Source: Rhodospirillales bacterium URHD0017 (lineage in GTDB: Bacteria; Pseudomonadota; Alphaproteobacteria; Reyranellales; Reyranellaceae). From it: a stretch of DNA of 64,000 nt. Every line of letters begins with the position of its first letter. Within the stretch, counting starts at the first letter, position 1. The notes beneath the pieces were generated by a model, which was not told the origin of the DNA, made no database searches, and saw nothing but the letters and a program-made list of their open reading frames with translations. Positions 9,148 to 18,845 of the stretch are shown here, piece after piece. The translations under genes were made by a program, and so were the position numbers. The stretch is from positions 1 through 64,000 of the forward strand of contig FODP01000008.1 of assembly GCA_900110395.1 (NCBI GenBank). Direction: 5' to 3'.

Positions 9148-9175
9148 GTCTTCCTCCGTTATCTGCTGAGCCCGC

Positions 9176-11164
9176 CTACTTGCTGAGTTGACGCGCTGCT
9201 TCCGCGATCGCCTCGGCGGTGATGCCGAAATGCTTGTAAAGGTCGCCGGCCTTGGCCGACGCGCCGAAGCTCTTCATGCCGACGAAAGCGCCGCGCGAGC
9301 CGAGCCAGCGCTCCCAACCGAATCCCGATGCCGCTTCGCAGGCTACTCGCACCGTGCCGTCGGCCCCAAGAACCTGTTGGTGATATGTTTCGTCTTGCGC
9401 GGCGAACAACTCCCACGACGGCATGGACACGACCGCCGCCTGGATGCCGTCCCTGGCCAAGAGATCGCGCGCGCCGAGGGCGAGGTGGGTTTCCGAGCCC
9501 GAGGCGATGAGCCGGACCGGGGCGGAAGCGTCGCCCGCCAGGATGTAGGCCCCGCGGGCGCAGAGGTTGCCGTCGCCGGCGTCGCGGAGGGTCGGCAGGT
9601 TCTGGCGCGTCAAGGCGATGACGGTCGGCGTCTTCTTCGATTCCAGGGCAAGCTGCCAGCACTCGGCCGTCTCGATCGTGTCGGCCGGCCGCATCACCTG
9701 CAGGCCGGGGATGGCGCGCAGCGCGGCCAGGTGCTCGACCGGCTGGTGGGTCGGGCCGTCCTCGCCGAGACCGATCGAATCGTGGGTCATGACGTAGATC
9801 ACGCGCAGTCCCATCAGGGCCGCCAGACGGATCGACGGCCGGCAATAGTCGGTGAACACCAGGAAGGTGCCGCCGTAGGGGATGATGCCGCCATGCAGGG
9901 CCATGCCGTTCATGGCCGCGGCCATCGCGTGCTCGCGGATGCCGTAATAGACGTAGCGGCCCGCGCCGTCGGCCGGCGTGTTGGCCTTCAGCGCGGCAGT
10001 CTTGGTGTTGTTCGAGCCGGTGAGGTCGGCCGAGCCGCCGACCGTGTCGGGCAGCACCGGGTTGATGACTTCGAGCACTTCCTGGCTCGACTTGCGCGTC
10101 GCCCAGGAGGGCTTTTCGGCAGCGACCTTGGCCTTGAAGGCGCCGATCGCCTCGCCGACGGCGGCCGGGATGTCGCCCTTGATGCGGCGGTCGAACTCGA
10201 CACGGTCGGGCTCGGCCATGGCGGCGTGGCGCTTTACCCACTTGCGGCGGGCCGACTTGCCGCGCGATCCAACCTTGCGCCAGGCGCTGAAGATCGGCTC
10301 GGGGATGTCGAACGGGCCGTGGCTCCAGCCGAGCTTTTCACGCGCGCCCGCGACTTCGTCCTTGCCGAGCGGCGAGCCGTGCGTGGCCGCGGTGCCGGCC
10401 TTGGTGGGCGCGCCGAAGCCGATGATCGTCTTGCAGGCGATCATCGAGGGCTTGTCGATGACGTTGCGTGCCTTGCGGATGGCGCGCTGGACGGCGTCAG
10501 GATCGTGTCCGTCGACCGCTTGGACGTGCCAGCCGGCGGCGGCGAAGCGCTTCTTGTGGTCCTCGGAGGTCGAAAGCGAGGTCGGGCCGTCGATCGAGAT
10601 GCTGTTGTCGTCGAACAGCACGATCAGCCGGCCGAGGCCGAGATGGCCGGCCAGCGTGATCGCCTCCTGGCCGACGCCTTCCATCAGGCAGCCGTCGCCG
10701 GCGATGACGTAGGTGTAATGGTCGACGACGTCGCGGCCGAAGCGCTCGGCCATCAGCCGTTCGGCGAGCGCAAAGCCCACGGAATTGCCCAGGCCCTGGC
10801 CCAGCGGGCCGGTGGTGGTCTCGATGCCGCTGGCATGGCCGTATTCGGGGTGGCCGGCGGTCTTGCTGCCCAGTTGCCGGAAGTGCTTCAGCTGGTCGAG
10901 CGTCATGTCGGCATAGCCGGTGAGATGCAGCAGCGAATAGAGCAGCATCGAGCCGTGCCCGGCCGACAGGATGAAGCGGTCGCGGTCGGGCCAGTGGGGC
11001 TCCGAGGGGTCGAACTTCATGAACTTGGTGAACAGCACCGTGGCGACATCGGCCATGCCCATCGGCATGCCGGGATGACCCGAATCCGCCTGCTGCACGG
11101 CGTCCATGGCAAGAGCCCTGATGGCGTTCGCCATGTCGCGGCGGGCAGCGATCTGATCGGTCAT
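9176..11164 (-). CDS. tkt: Transketolase
   Basis: A 662-residue thiamine diphosphate enzyme moving two-carbon units between sugar phosphates. The cofactor motif GDGCLMEG (about 153-160) ends with the FDDN strand; SGHPGMPMG near residue 28 and the second-domain segment [13 protein letters not shown] around 410 are family signatures. The frame is open to 11224, but ATG 11164 gives the normal [16 protein letters not shown] start. It leads a unit with gap. The next upstream gene is divergent, so the promoter lies within 11165-11381. Confidence 0.95.
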   Translation of the reverse strand: MTDQIAARRDMANAIRALAMDAVQQADSGHPGMPMGMADVATVLFTKFMKFDPSEPHWPDRDRFILSAGHGSMLLYSLLHLTGYADMTLDQLKHFRQLGSKTAGHPEYGHASGIETTTGPLGQGLGNSVGFALAERLMAERFGRDVVDHYTYVIAGDGCLMEGVGQEAITLAGHLGLGRLIVLFDDNSISIDGPTSLSTSEDHKKRFAAAGWHVQAVDGHDPDAVQRAIRKARNVIDKPSMIACKTIIGFGAPTKAGTAATHGSPLGKDEVAGAREKLGWSHGPFDIPEPIFSAWRKVGSRGKSARRKWVKRHAAMAEPDRVEFDRRIKGDIPAAVGEAIGAFKAKVAAEKPSWATRKSSQEVLEVINPVLPDTVGGSADLTGSNNTKTAALKANTPADGAGRYVYYGIREHAMAAAMNGMALHGGIIPYGGTFLVFTDYCRPSIRLAALMGLRVIYVMTHDSIGLGEDGPTHQPVEHLAALRAIPGLQVMRPADTIETAECWQLALESKKTPTVIALTRQNLPTLRDAGDGNLCARGAYILAGDASAPVRLIASGSETHLALGARDLLARDGIQAAVVSMPSWELFAAQDETYHQQVLGADGTVRVACEAASGFGWERWLGSRGAFVGMKSFGASAKAGDLYKHFGITAEAIAEAARQLSK

Positions 11165-11381
11165 TTTGCGGGGGCGCCGGTATGTTTTTTGAAACGGCGC
11201 GCAACATGCCGACCGCTCCCCCATGCGTCAATGCGCAAAAGCCGCTGCCAAAGCCAACATCTAGCGCTCACTGACGCTCCACAGGGGCAAGATGTTGACC
11301 ATTCACCGGCGCTACACTTATCCTCTGGCGATGGAGCAGGCGCGGACGGGAGAGCAATCACCGCCCTCCGGCGGGGGAGCG

Positions 11382-11615
11382 ATGTCCAAGGCAGCGACCG
11401 CGAAGGACCGCGTGGACAGTGCGCTTCGCCGGCTGGAATCGATGCTGGACGAACGCCTGCAGGCGGAAGCCGGCCGCGCCGATGACTTGGCCAAGCGTCT
11501 GGACAGGCTCGAGCGCCAGCACGACGAGCTGAAGAAGGTGGCGTTGGAGGTCGAGGGCCGGCTCGAGCGCGCGATGGAGTACATCCGCTCGCTGCTGGCC
11601 GCCGACCAGAAGTGA
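11382..11615 (+). CDS. Small coiled-coil protein upstream of zapA (DUF4164-like)
   Basis: A 77-residue, highly charged protein that is almost all heptad-like helix, for example ALRRLESMLDERLQ and LAKRLDRLERQHDELKKVA. No membrane segment is present. Small coiled-coil proteins of the DUF4164 type occupy this place before zapA in many alphaproteobacteria, so a link to cell division is plausible but unproven. The frame is open from 11292; ATG 11382 is preferred because GGGGGAG lies just upstream and the extra N-terminus is not helical. It is 105 bases upstream of zapA. Confidence 0.7.
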   Translation: MSKAATAKDRVDSALRRLESMLDERLQAEAGRADDLAKRLDRLERQHDELKKVALEVEGRLERAMEYIRSLLAADQK

Positions 11616-11720
11616 TCAAAGCAAGACATCCACGCTGAAGGATGCTTCGCACAGGCTGACGTGTCAGACTGTGCGCCCCCTCGACGCCCAATAAGGGCGC
11701 AACAAAAAGGAGTAACGACG

Positions 11721-12053
11721 ATGCCGGAGGTATCGGTCCAGATCGCCAATCGCGACTACGAGCTCGCTTGCGGCGACGGTGAGGAAGAGCGGGTCCAGGA
11801 GCTCGCTGCCTATGTCGACGAGAAGATCGCCGAACTGCGCCGGCAACTGCCCGGCACCCCCGAAGTCAAACTGCTGGTGTTCGCGGCCCTGATCCTGGCC
11901 GACGAAAGCCGCGAAGCGCGCGGCATCGCCAAGGCGGCGGAGAGCGCCAGGGCCAGCGCCACCGACAGCGCCGAGACGCTGGCGACGGCGCTGGAGGACC
12001 TGATCACCTCGCGCGTCGACAAGATGAGCAAGAAGGTGAGTGGGGCGGCTTAG
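11721..12053 (+). CDS. zapA: Cell division protein ZapA
   Basis: A 110-residue cytoplasmic protein that bundles FtsZ filaments at the division site. The N-terminal half holds the ZapA fold (VQIANRDYELACGDGEEERV, residues 6-25, then LAAYVDEKIAELRR), and the C-terminal half is a helical dimerisation stalk. ATG 11721 has AAAAAGGAGT nine bases upstream; the longer frame from 11661 has none. The next features are a palindromic repeat, 6S RNA and fthC, a widely conserved proteobacterial arrangement. Confidence 0.92.
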   Translation: MPEVSVQIANRDYELACGDGEEERVQELAAYVDEKIAELRRQLPGTPEVKLLVFAALILADESREARGIAKAAESARASATDSAETLATALEDLITSRVDKMSKKVSGAA

Positions 12054-12082
12054 CTGCCGGAGCCGCGCGATCACCCCTCATG

Positions 12083-12171
12083 TTCCTCTCCCCGCTAGGG
12101 GAGAGGCTAGGTGAGGGGCCAAAACGTGCGTCTCCCCCTCACCCAACCCCTCCCCCTAGCGGGGGAGAGGA
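12083..12171. repeat. Class B palindromic repeat, paired copy
   Basis: Two opposing copies of the CCTCTCCCC-CTAG-GGGGAGAGG core lie at about 12085-12107 and 12148-12170, joined by a short spacer, in the gap between zapA and 6S RNA. The arrangement mirrors the paired copy at 2482-2563. It may act as a transcription attenuator that separates zapA from the 6S RNA promoter. Confidence 0.8.
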
Positions 12172-12238
12172 GCTTGAAGGCGACGACGGAAGCCCCTGGC
12201 TCGCATTGCGGGGACCGCCCCCAATCCCTAGATTAGGT

Positions 12239-12406
12239 GTGGGGCGGATTTCTGCGCGGTGCGTGGTTCGCTTAAAACCCCGGGGCCAATAAGAACTCCT
12301 GGGAACTGTTCCTGGCCTTGACCCTGGTCTTGGCTACACGGTGCCCACCTGCTTACGCAGGCCTTGGAGGTTCTACGGGCCACGGCCCATCGTGGAGCCG
12401 CCCCAC
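12239..12406 (+). ncRNA. ssrS: 6S RNA
   Basis: Ends are set by a perfect nine-base closing stem, GTGGGGCGG (12239-12247) with CCGCCCCAC (12398-12406), giving about 168 nt. Inside are paired arms around a large internal bubble, with a hairpin near CACCTGCTTACGCAGGC (12346-12362). The position between zapA and fthC is the standard one for proteobacterial 6S RNA, which mimics an open promoter and binds housekeeping RNA polymerase in stationary phase. Exact ends need transcript mapping. A covariance-model match is the missing confirmation. Confidence 0.85.
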
Positions 12407-12425
12407 CTTTCTCCAATCCCCGCCC

Positions 12426-13001
12426 ATGTCCCTGATCGAAGACAAACGCACCCTGCGTTCCGCCATGCTGGCCTGGCGTGGCGCGCTTTCCGAAGACGAA
12501 CGCCGCGCCGCCGCCGCTGGCCTCGTGGCGACTTTCGAGCGCGAGCTGCCGTTCGAGACGCCGGCGGTCGTGTCGGGCTTCTGGCCGATCAAGGAGGAGA
12601 TCGACATCCGGCCGTTGATGATCGAGCTGCACAACGGCGGCTGCCAGCTCGTGCTGCCGGTCGTGCAGGGCCGCGGCAAGCCGCTCCTGTTCCGCGCCTG
12701 GCGGCCGGGCGATCCGCTGGAGCAGGGTGTGTTCGGCACCCTGCAGCCTTCGGCCAAGCGCGAGACCCTGGAGCCCGACGCACTGATCGTGCCGATGTTG
12801 GCCTGCGACGAGGAGGGCTGGCGCCTGGGCTACGGCGGCGGCTTCTATGACCGGACACTGCTCGGCCTTCGGTCACGACGCCGGGTGACCGCCATGGGCG
12901 TCGGCTTCAACGCCCAGCTCGTCGACGACGTTCCGCACGGACCCGACGATCAGCGCCTTGATTGGCTGTTGACCGACAAGCGCGCATACGCCTTTGTCTA
13001 G
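12426..13001 (+). CDS. fthC: 5-formyltetrahydrofolate cyclo-ligase
   Basis: A 191-residue cytoplasmic enzyme that uses ATP to turn 5-formyltetrahydrofolate into 5,10-methenyltetrahydrofolate. Family motifs are the N-terminal KRTLRSAMLAWR, FWPIKEEIDIRPL in the middle, and the C-terminal nucleotide-binding LGYGGGFYDRTL. The frame is open from 12318 through the 6S RNA, but ATG 12426 starts the conserved domain. It directly follows 6S RNA, which is often co-transcribed with it. The YmdB-type gene starts two bases after its stop. Confidence 0.92.
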   Translation: MSLIEDKRTLRSAMLAWRGALSEDERRAAAAGLVATFERELPFETPAVVSGFWPIKEEIDIRPLMIELHNGGCQLVLPVVQGRGKPLLFRAWRPGDPLEQGVFGTLQPSAKRETLEPDALIVPMLACDEEGWRLGYGGGFYDRTLLGLRSRRRVTAMGVGFNAQLVDDVPHGPDDQRLDWLLTDKRAYAFV

Positions 13002-13003
13002 CT

Positions 13004-13810
13004 ATGAAGGTCTTGTTTTGTGGTGACATCGTCGGCCGTGCCGGCCGCGACGTCGTGATCAAGGAAGTCCCGCGTCTGCGGCGCGAGCTCGCTCTCGATT
13101 TCGTGGTGGTCAACGGCGAGAACGCGGCGGCAGGCTTCGGCATCACCGCCAAGATCTGTGGCGAGTTGCACGAGGCCGGCGTCGACTGCATCACCACCGG
13201 CAACCACGCTTGGGACCAGCGCGAGATCATCCCTTACATCGCCCAGGACAAGCGCCTGCTCAGGCCCATCAACTTTCCGCCGGGCACGCCGGGCTGGGGC
13301 GCCAACCTCTTCCAGACCGCGCGCGGGCAGAAGATCGTGGTGATCAACGTCATGTGCCGGCTGTTCATGGACGCGCTCGACGATCCGTTCCGCGGCGTCG
13401 ATGCCGAGCTTGCGAAGTACAGCCTCGGCGCCACCGCGAACTTCATCCTGGTCGACGTGCATGGCGAGGCGACCAGCGAGAAGCAGTCGGTCGGCCACTA
13501 TTGCGACGGTCGCGTCTCGGCTGTGCTCGGCTCGCACAGCCATGTCCCTACCGCCGACAGCTGGATCCTGCCCGGCGGCACCGCCTACCAGACCGACGTC
13601 GGCATGTGCGGCGACTACGATTCGGTGATCGGCATGAAGAAGGAGTCGGCCGTGCAGCGCTTCGTGCGCAAGGTGCCGGGCGAGCGCCTGGCGCCGGCCG
13701 AAGGCGAGGGCACTTTATGCGCGGCGGTTGTGGAAACCGACGACCGTACAGGCCTCGCCACCTCGGTCCGGCCGATCCGACTGGGTGGCCGGCTGTCTCA
13801 GGCCCTGTGA
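13004..13810 (+). CDS. YmdB-family metallophosphoesterase (TIGR00282 type)
   Basis: A 268-residue calcineurin-like phosphoesterase; relatives hydrolyse cyclic nucleotides with a di-iron centre. Metal ligands are visible in FCGDIVGRAG (5-14), NGENAAAGFGIT, TTGNHAWDQRE and, in the second half, VDVHGEATSEK and GSHSHVPTAD. The start two bases after the fthC stop makes them an operon. The C-terminus after PIRLGGRLSQAL ends before the terminator region. The physiological substrate in alphaproteobacteria is not settled. Confidence 0.85.
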   Translation: MKVLFCGDIVGRAGRDVVIKEVPRLRRELALDFVVVNGENAAAGFGITAKICGELHEAGVDCITTGNHAWDQREIIPYIAQDKRLLRPINFPPGTPGWGANLFQTARGQKIVVINVMCRLFMDALDDPFRGVDAELAKYSLGATANFILVDVHGEATSEKQSVGHYCDGRVSAVLGSHSHVPTADSWILPGGTAYQTDVGMCGDYDSVIGMKKESAVQRFVRKVPGERLAPAEGEGTLCAAVVETDDRTGLATSVRPIRLGGRLSQAL

Positions 13811-13960
13811 AATTGCTGCATCTTGTGTTGCAGAACTGGGCGTCCTACCTATTAGAGGTAGTGTGAAGACCCTCGTTGACGGCTTGGGGAAAAAGCGCCA
13901 TCTTTTTGATGTTAAACGATTTTTCGCTGACGTCGGCGACTGTCTTCAGGTTAGAGGGGG
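13811..13960 (+). other. AT-richer intergenic stretch, possible small RNA or long 3' UTR
   Basis: This region has lower GC than its neighbours and holds no convincing gene. Hairpins include CTGCA/TGCAG near 13817-13834 and CTACCT/AGGTAG at 13846-13861. It leads straight into two strong terminators. It could be the 3' UTR of the phosphoesterase mRNA or an independent small RNA ending at either terminator. A translated frame across it (13728-13973) overlaps the phosphoesterase and has no ribosome site. Confidence 0.35.
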
Positions 13961-13988
13961 CGTCGGAATCTAGGTTCCGACGTTTTTT
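13961..13988 (+). terminator. Rho-independent terminator 1 of a tandem pair
   Basis: CGTCGGAA (13961-13968) pairs perfectly with TTCCGACG (13975-13982) around a six-base loop and is followed by six T residues. It ends transcripts from the fthC unit or from a small RNA upstream. Confidence 0.85.
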
Positions 13989-13989
13989 A

Positions 13990-14017
13990 GCGGGGGCTTC
14001 GGCCCCCGCCTTTTTTT
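13990..14017 (+). terminator. Rho-independent terminator 2 of a tandem pair
   Basis: GCGGGGGC (13990-13997), a TTCG tetraloop and GCCCCCGC (14002-14009) form a very stable hairpin followed by C and seven T residues. It starts two bases after the first terminator's T-run and isolates yebC-ruvCAB from upstream transcription. Confidence 0.92.
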
Positions 14018-14112
14018 GTCCCGGGCCCTGCAGGCACAGTCTCTAACACTCCCAAAGGCCACGAGAAGTGGTATAGCCGGCCCATCAACTCACTGAATCT
14101 GGTTTTGGGGCG

Positions 14113-14871
14113 ATGGCGGGCCATTCGCAGTTCAAGAACATCATGCACCGCAAAGGGCGTCAGGACGCCCAGCGGGCCAAGATCTTCACCAAGCTCATCC
14201 GCGAAATCACCACCGCGGCGCGCCTGGGTGCGGCCGATCCCAATGCCAATCCGCGCCTGCGTGCGGCCATGATTGCCGCGCGCGAAGCCAACATGACGCG
14301 CGACACAATCGATCGCGCCATCAAGCGCGGCTCGGGCAGCGACGCCGACGCCAACTACGACGAGATCCGCTACGAGGGCTACGGCCCGGCCGGCGTCGCC
14401 GTGATCGTCGAGGCGCTGACCAACAACCGCAACCGCACCGCCGGCGAGGTCCGCTCGATCTTCGGCAAGCACGGCGGCAATCTCGGCGAGTCCAACAGCG
14501 TCAGCTTCATGTTCGACCGCGTCGGCGAGTTCCGCTTTCCGCTTTCTGTCGGCACCGCCGATGACGTGCTGGAGAAAGCGATCGAGGCCGGCGCCGACGA
14601 CGTGGTGAGCGGCCAGGGCGAGGAGGGCGTGCACGAGATCTACGCCGCCCAGGAGAACTTCAATTCGGTGCGCGAGGCGCTCGAGAAGTCGCTCGGCCAG
14701 CCCTCGGTCGCCAAGCTCAGCTGGCGGCCCAAGACCACCTCGCCGGTCGAAGGCGAGACGGTCCAGGCCTTGCTCGACCTGATCGCGGCCCTGGAAGACA
14801 ACGACGACGTCCAGAACGTCTACGCCAACTTCGAGGTGTCGGACGACGCTCTGGCGAAGTTCGCGGCCTGA
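14113..14871 (+). CDS. yebC: YebC/PmpR-family protein
   Basis: A 252-residue protein of the YebC/TACO1 family, described as transcriptional regulators or as factors that help ribosomes through difficult codons. The N-terminus [18 protein letters not shown] is the family start, and [19 protein letters not shown] around residues 90-108 marks the second domain. Length is typical. It precedes ruvC by 11 bases, the usual alphaproteobacterial and enterobacterial order, and follows the tandem terminators. Confidence 0.92.
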   Translation: MAGHSQFKNIMHRKGRQDAQRAKIFTKLIREITTAARLGAADPNANPRLRAAMIAAREANMTRDTIDRAIKRGSGSDADANYDEIRYEGYGPAGVAVIVEALTNNRNRTAGEVRSIFGKHGGNLGESNSVSFMFDRVGEFRFPLSVGTADDVLEKAIEAGADDVVSGQGEEGVHEIYAAQENFNSVREALEKSLGQPSVAKLSWRPKTTSPVEGETVQALLDLIAALEDNDDVQNVYANFEVSDDALAKFAA

Positions 14872-14882
14872 AGCCCGGGACG

Positions 14883-15374
14883 ATGAGACTGATCGGCCTC
14901 GATCCCGGTCTGCGGTTGACCGGCTGGGGCGTGATCGACGTCGATGGCAACAGATTGCGCCACGTGGCGCATGGCGTGGTCCGGGTGACAACCACGGGCT
15001 CGCTGGCCGAACGCCTGCGCGAGCTGTTCGATGGTGTCGCCGCCGTGGTCGAGGCGCAGTGCCCGCTCGAGGCTGCCATCGAGGAGACCTTCGTGAACGT
15101 GAACCCGGGATCGACGCTGAAGCTCGGCCAGGCGCGCGGCGTCGTCCTGCTGGCGCCGGCGCGCGCCGGCCTGCCGGTGTTCGAGTATGCCGCCAACCTG
15201 GTGAAGAAGTCGGTGACCGGCGCGGGCCATGCCGACAAGCGCCAGATCGCCATGATGGTCGGCCGCCTGCTGCCCGGCGTCGATGCCACTGCCGATGCGG
15301 CCGACGCGCTGGCCGTCGCCATCTGCCACGCGCACCATCGCGCCACCGCCAAGCGCGTGGAGGCGGCCCTTTGA
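14883..15374 (+). CDS. ruvC: Crossover junction endodeoxyribonuclease RuvC
   Basis: A 163-residue nuclease that resolves Holliday junctions with RuvAB. The acidic active-site residues can be seen in [13 protein letters not shown] (first Asp, residue 6), [10 protein letters not shown] (Glu, about 66) and [16 protein letters not shown] (paired Asp near 139-142). Its stop overlaps the ruvA start by four bases, so the two are translationally coupled. Confidence 0.96.
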   Translation: MRLIGLDPGLRLTGWGVIDVDGNRLRHVAHGVVRVTTTGSLAERLRELFDGVAAVVEAQCPLEAAIEETFVNVNPGSTLKLGQARGVVLLAPARAGLPVFEYAANLVKKSVTGAGHADKRQIAMMVGRLLPGVDATADAADALAVAICHAHHRATAKRVEAAL

Positions 15375-15979
15375 TCGCCAAGCTGAAGGGCGTCGTCGAT
15401 TCGGTCGACACAGACTCAGCCATCATCGACGTCGGCGGCGTGGGCTATCTCGTGTCGGCCTCGTCGCGCACCCTGCGCGACCTCGTGGCCGGCGGTGAGG
15501 CCACCATGCTGGTCGAGACCATCGTGCGCGAGGATGCGATCGCCCTCTACGGCTTCCTCGAGACCGCCGAGCGCGACTGGTTTCGCATCCTGACGACCGT
15601 GCAGGGCGTCGGCGCCAGGGTGGCGTTGTCCATCCTCTCGACGCTCGCGCCCGACGAGATCGCCCGCGCCATCGCCGCCCAGGATCGCGCCACGCTGAGC
15701 CGCCCGGCCGGCGTCGGCCCCAAGCTTGCCGCGCGTCTCGCCACTGAGCTCAAGGACAAGGCGGCTGCGTTCGGCGTGGCGCCTGCAGCGAAGGGCACGG
15801 CGGCGCCGGCGGCAATGCCGTCAGGCTCGATCAACGAGGACGCCGTCTCCGCCCTGGTCAATCTCGACTACAAGCGCGTCGAGGCGTTCGGCGCCGTGGC
15901 GCGCGTGACCCAGCGGCTGGGTGAGGGCGCCACGTTCGACGCGGTGGTCCGCGCCGCCCTGCAGGAGCTGGCGCGATGA
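15371..15979 (+). CDS. ruvA: Holliday junction DNA helicase subunit RuvA
   Basis: A 202-residue subunit that binds four-way junctions and loads RuvB. The start is TTG at 15371 ([11 protein letters not shown]), overlapping the ruvC stop; no ATG exists at the conserved N-terminus. An OB-fold domain (1-65) is followed by two helix-hairpin-helix motifs, [13 protein letters not shown] and [17 protein letters not shown], and a C-terminal RuvB-binding domain from about 150. Its TGA overlaps the ruvB ATG. Confidence 0.94.
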   Translation: MIAKLKGVVDSVDTDSAIIDVGGVGYLVSASSRTLRDLVAGGEATMLVETIVREDAIALYGFLETAERDWFRILTTVQGVGARVALSILSTLAPDEIARAIAAQDRATLSRPAGVGPKLAARLATELKDKAAAFGVAPAAKGTAAPAAMPSGSINEDAVSALVNLDYKRVEAFGAVARVTQRLGEGATFDAVVRAALQELAR

Positions 15980-17043
15980 ACGGGCCAACGAGCGGCGACG
16001 ATCGCCTGGTGACGTCCAAGCGCGCCGAGGAGGATGCGGCCGAGCTGGCGCTGCGTCCGCAGACGCTGGGCGACTTCATCGGCCAGAAGCAGCTACGCGA
16101 GAACCTGAAGATCTACATTGCTGCCGCCAAGTCGCGCAAAGAAGCGCTCGACCACGTGCTGTTCCACGGCCCGCCAGGATTGGGCAAGACGACGCTGGCG
16201 CAGATCGTCGCGCGCGAGATGGGCGTGGGCTTTCGCGCCACCTCGGGCCCGGTGATCCAGAAGGCGGGCGACCTTGCCGCCCAGCTCACCAACCTGCAGC
16301 CGCATGACGTGCTGTTCATCGACGAGATCCATCGCCTCAATCCGTCGATCGAGGAGATCCTCTATCCCGCCATGGAGGACTTTCAGCTCGACCTGATGAT
16401 CGGCGAGGGACCGGCGGCGCGCTCGGTGCGCATCGAGCTGCCGCCCTTCACCCTGGTCGGTGCGACCACGCGCTCGGGCCTGATGACGCGCCCGCTACGC
16501 GAGCGCTTCGGCATCCCGCTGCGCATGGTCTTCTATGAACCGGCCGAGCTCGAGACCATCGTCCATCGCGCGGCGCGCGTGCTCAAGATGGAGATGGCCA
16601 AGGACGGCGGCGCGGAGATCGCCAAGCGCTCGCGCGGCACGCCGCGCGTGGCCAACCGCCTGCTGCGCCGCGTGCGCGACTTCGCCGCCGTCGGTGGCCA
16701 TTCTGTGGTCGACGCCAAGGTCGCCGACGAGGCGCTGAGCCGGCTCGAGGTCGATGGCCGCGGCCTCGATGCCATGGACCGCCAATACCTTGCCTGCATC
16801 GCCGAGAACTACGGCGGCGGCCCGGTCGGCGTCGAGACGCTGGCGGCGGCGCTCTCCGAGCAGCGCGATGTGATCGAGGACGTGATCGAGCCCTACCTCA
16901 TGCAGCTTGGCCTGCTGATGCGCACGCCGCGCGGGCGGCTCCTGTCGGAAGGCGGCTATCGCCATCTCGGCGTCGCCCTGCCGCGCGAGCAGAAGCGGCA
17001 GCTCGATCTTCTGGCCGCCGGCGAGCCGGAGGACGAGGCGTGA
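15976..17043 (+). CDS. ruvB: Holliday junction branch migration ATPase RuvB
   Basis: A 355-residue AAA+ motor that drives branch migration as a hexamer. The N-terminal [17 protein letters not shown] is the family start, Walker A is [12 protein letters not shown] near residue 67, Walker B is [10 protein letters not shown] near 115, and the C-terminal winged helix contains [18 protein letters not shown]. Its start overlaps ruvA by four bases, and its stop overlaps the GTG of ybgC, giving an unbroken coupled series. Confidence 0.96.
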   Translation: MNGPTSGDDRLVTSKRAEEDAAELALRPQTLGDFIGQKQLRENLKIYIAAAKSRKEALDHVLFHGPPGLGKTTLAQIVAREMGVGFRATSGPVIQKAGDLAAQLTNLQPHDVLFIDEIHRLNPSIEEILYPAMEDFQLDLMIGEGPAARSVRIELPPFTLVGATTRSGLMTRPLRERFGIPLRMVFYEPAELETIVHRAARVLKMEMAKDGGAEIAKRSRGTPRVANRLLRRVRDFAAVGGHSVVDAKVADEALSRLEVDGRGLDAMDRQYLACIAENYGGGPVGVETLAAALSEQRDVIEDVIEPYLMQLGLLMRTPRGRLLSEGGYRHLGVALPREQKRQLDLLAAGEPEDEA

Positions 17044-17516
17044 GCGCTCCCGCTGGCCCGACCAGCGGACAGATCGCGGCCGGCGTGCATGTGCTGCCGT
17101 TGCGGATTTATTACGAGGACACCGACGCCGCGGGCATCGTCTACTACGCCAACTGGCTGCGCTTCCTCGAGCGCGGCCGCACCGAGCTCCTGCGCCTGCT
17201 CGGCCAGGAGCACAGCGCCTTGCGCGACGAGCGAGGTGTGAATTGGGTCGTGCGCCGCTGCGCCATCGATTACCTGAAACCCGCCCGGCTCGACGAGACG
17301 ATCGAGGTCGTCACCAGCTGCGGCGAGCTGCGTGGGGCGTCCCTGGAGATGATCCAGCTCGCCCGCCGCGGAGAAGAGATCCTGGTCCGTGCCGAACTTC
17401 TGGTCGCCTGCATGGGAGCGACAGGTCGGCCGGTCCGATTGCCGCCGCACGTGCGGACTGCCTTGGCCCAGGTTCGTGCGGGGGACTCGCCCCGCTCACG
17501 CCACATTCGCGTATAA
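17040..17516 (+). CDS. ybgC: Tol-Pal-associated acyl-CoA thioesterase YbgC
   Basis: A 158-residue hot-dog fold thioesterase that hydrolyses acyl-CoA esters in the cytoplasm and is routinely encoded first in tol-pal operons. The catalytic segment is [19 protein letters not shown] near residues 22-40, with the active Asp followed by the conserved GIVYYANW. The start is GTG at 17040, overlapping the ruvB stop. tolQ follows after a 26-base gap. Confidence 0.9.
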   Translation: MSAPAGPTSGQIAAGVHVLPLRIYYEDTDAAGIVYYANWLRFLERGRTELLRLLGQEHSALRDERGVNWVVRRCAIDYLKPARLDETIEVVTSCGELRGASLEMIQLARRGEEILVRAELLVACMGATGRPVRLPPHVRTALAQVRAGDSPRSRHIRV

Positions 17517-17542
17517 CCCTTTGAACTAACGGAGATATCAAA

Positions 17543-18276
17543 ATGGACGCGTTTGCGCAGGTCGCCAGTACCCCCCTTGGCGGCAGCACCGGGCCGATCG
17601 ACATGTCGGTCTACGGCCTGTTCATGCAGGCCGATTGGGTCGTCAAGGTCGTGATGATCGCCCTCCTGCTGGCCTCGTTCTGGTCGTGGGCGATCATCTT
17701 CGAGAAAATATTGCGCCTGCGCTCGCTGAAGAAGAGCGCGCAAGCCTTCGAAGATACCTTCTGGTCCGGCGTCTCGCTCGAAGACCTCTACGACCGCGTC
17801 GGCGCCAAGCCGGACGATCCGATGTCGAGCATCTTCTCGGCCGCCATGCGCGAATGGCGCCGCTCGGTATCCAAGGGCCTGGCGACCAGCGCCACGGCGC
17901 GCGCCGCTCTTCGCCAACGCATCGAGCAGGTCATGAGCGTTACCATCCAGCGCGAGATGGAGGCGATCGAGAAGCGGCTGAGCTTCCTCGCCACGGTCGG
18001 CGCCAATGCGACCTTCGTCGGCTTGTTCGGCACGGTGTGGGGCATCATGAACTCCTTCGGCCACATCGCGCAGTCCAAGAACACCTCGCTCGCGGTCGTG
18101 GCGCCCGGCATCTCCGAGGCGCTGTTCGCCACCGCGATCGGCCTGGTCGCCGCGATCCCGGCGGCCGGCGCCTACAACATCCTGTCGGGCCAGGTCGCGC
18201 GCTACGCCCAGCAGCTCGAAACCTTCGCCGGTGAGTTCATCACCATCCTGTCGCGCCAGCTCGAGGAGCAGGTCTG

Positions 18277-18277
<1 letters not shown>
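17543..18277 (+). CDS. tolQ: Tol-Pal inner membrane protein TolQ
   Basis: A 244-residue MotA/TolQ/ExbB proton-channel subunit. Membrane segments are at about 30-55 (VKVVMIALLLASFWSWAII), 150-172 (LATVGANATFVGLFGTVWG) and 190-212 (FATAIGLVAAIPAAGAYN), separated by a long cytoplasmic loop. With TolR it energises TolA at the division site. ACGGAGATATC precedes the ATG. Its TGA shares a base with the tolR ATG. Confidence 0.95.
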
Positions 18278-18816
<539 letters not shown>

Positions 18817-18845
18817 CGCCAAGAGAAGGAGAGGCGAAGCGATCG

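Noticed and set aside
9188..11485. A 765-codon plus-strand frame opposite transketolase
   Set aside because: Shadow of tkt in the complementary codon phase, with no domain and no ribosome site.
13728..13973. An 81-codon frame spanning the phosphoesterase end and the first terminator
   Set aside because: It overlaps the phosphoesterase out of frame and runs into the terminator stem.
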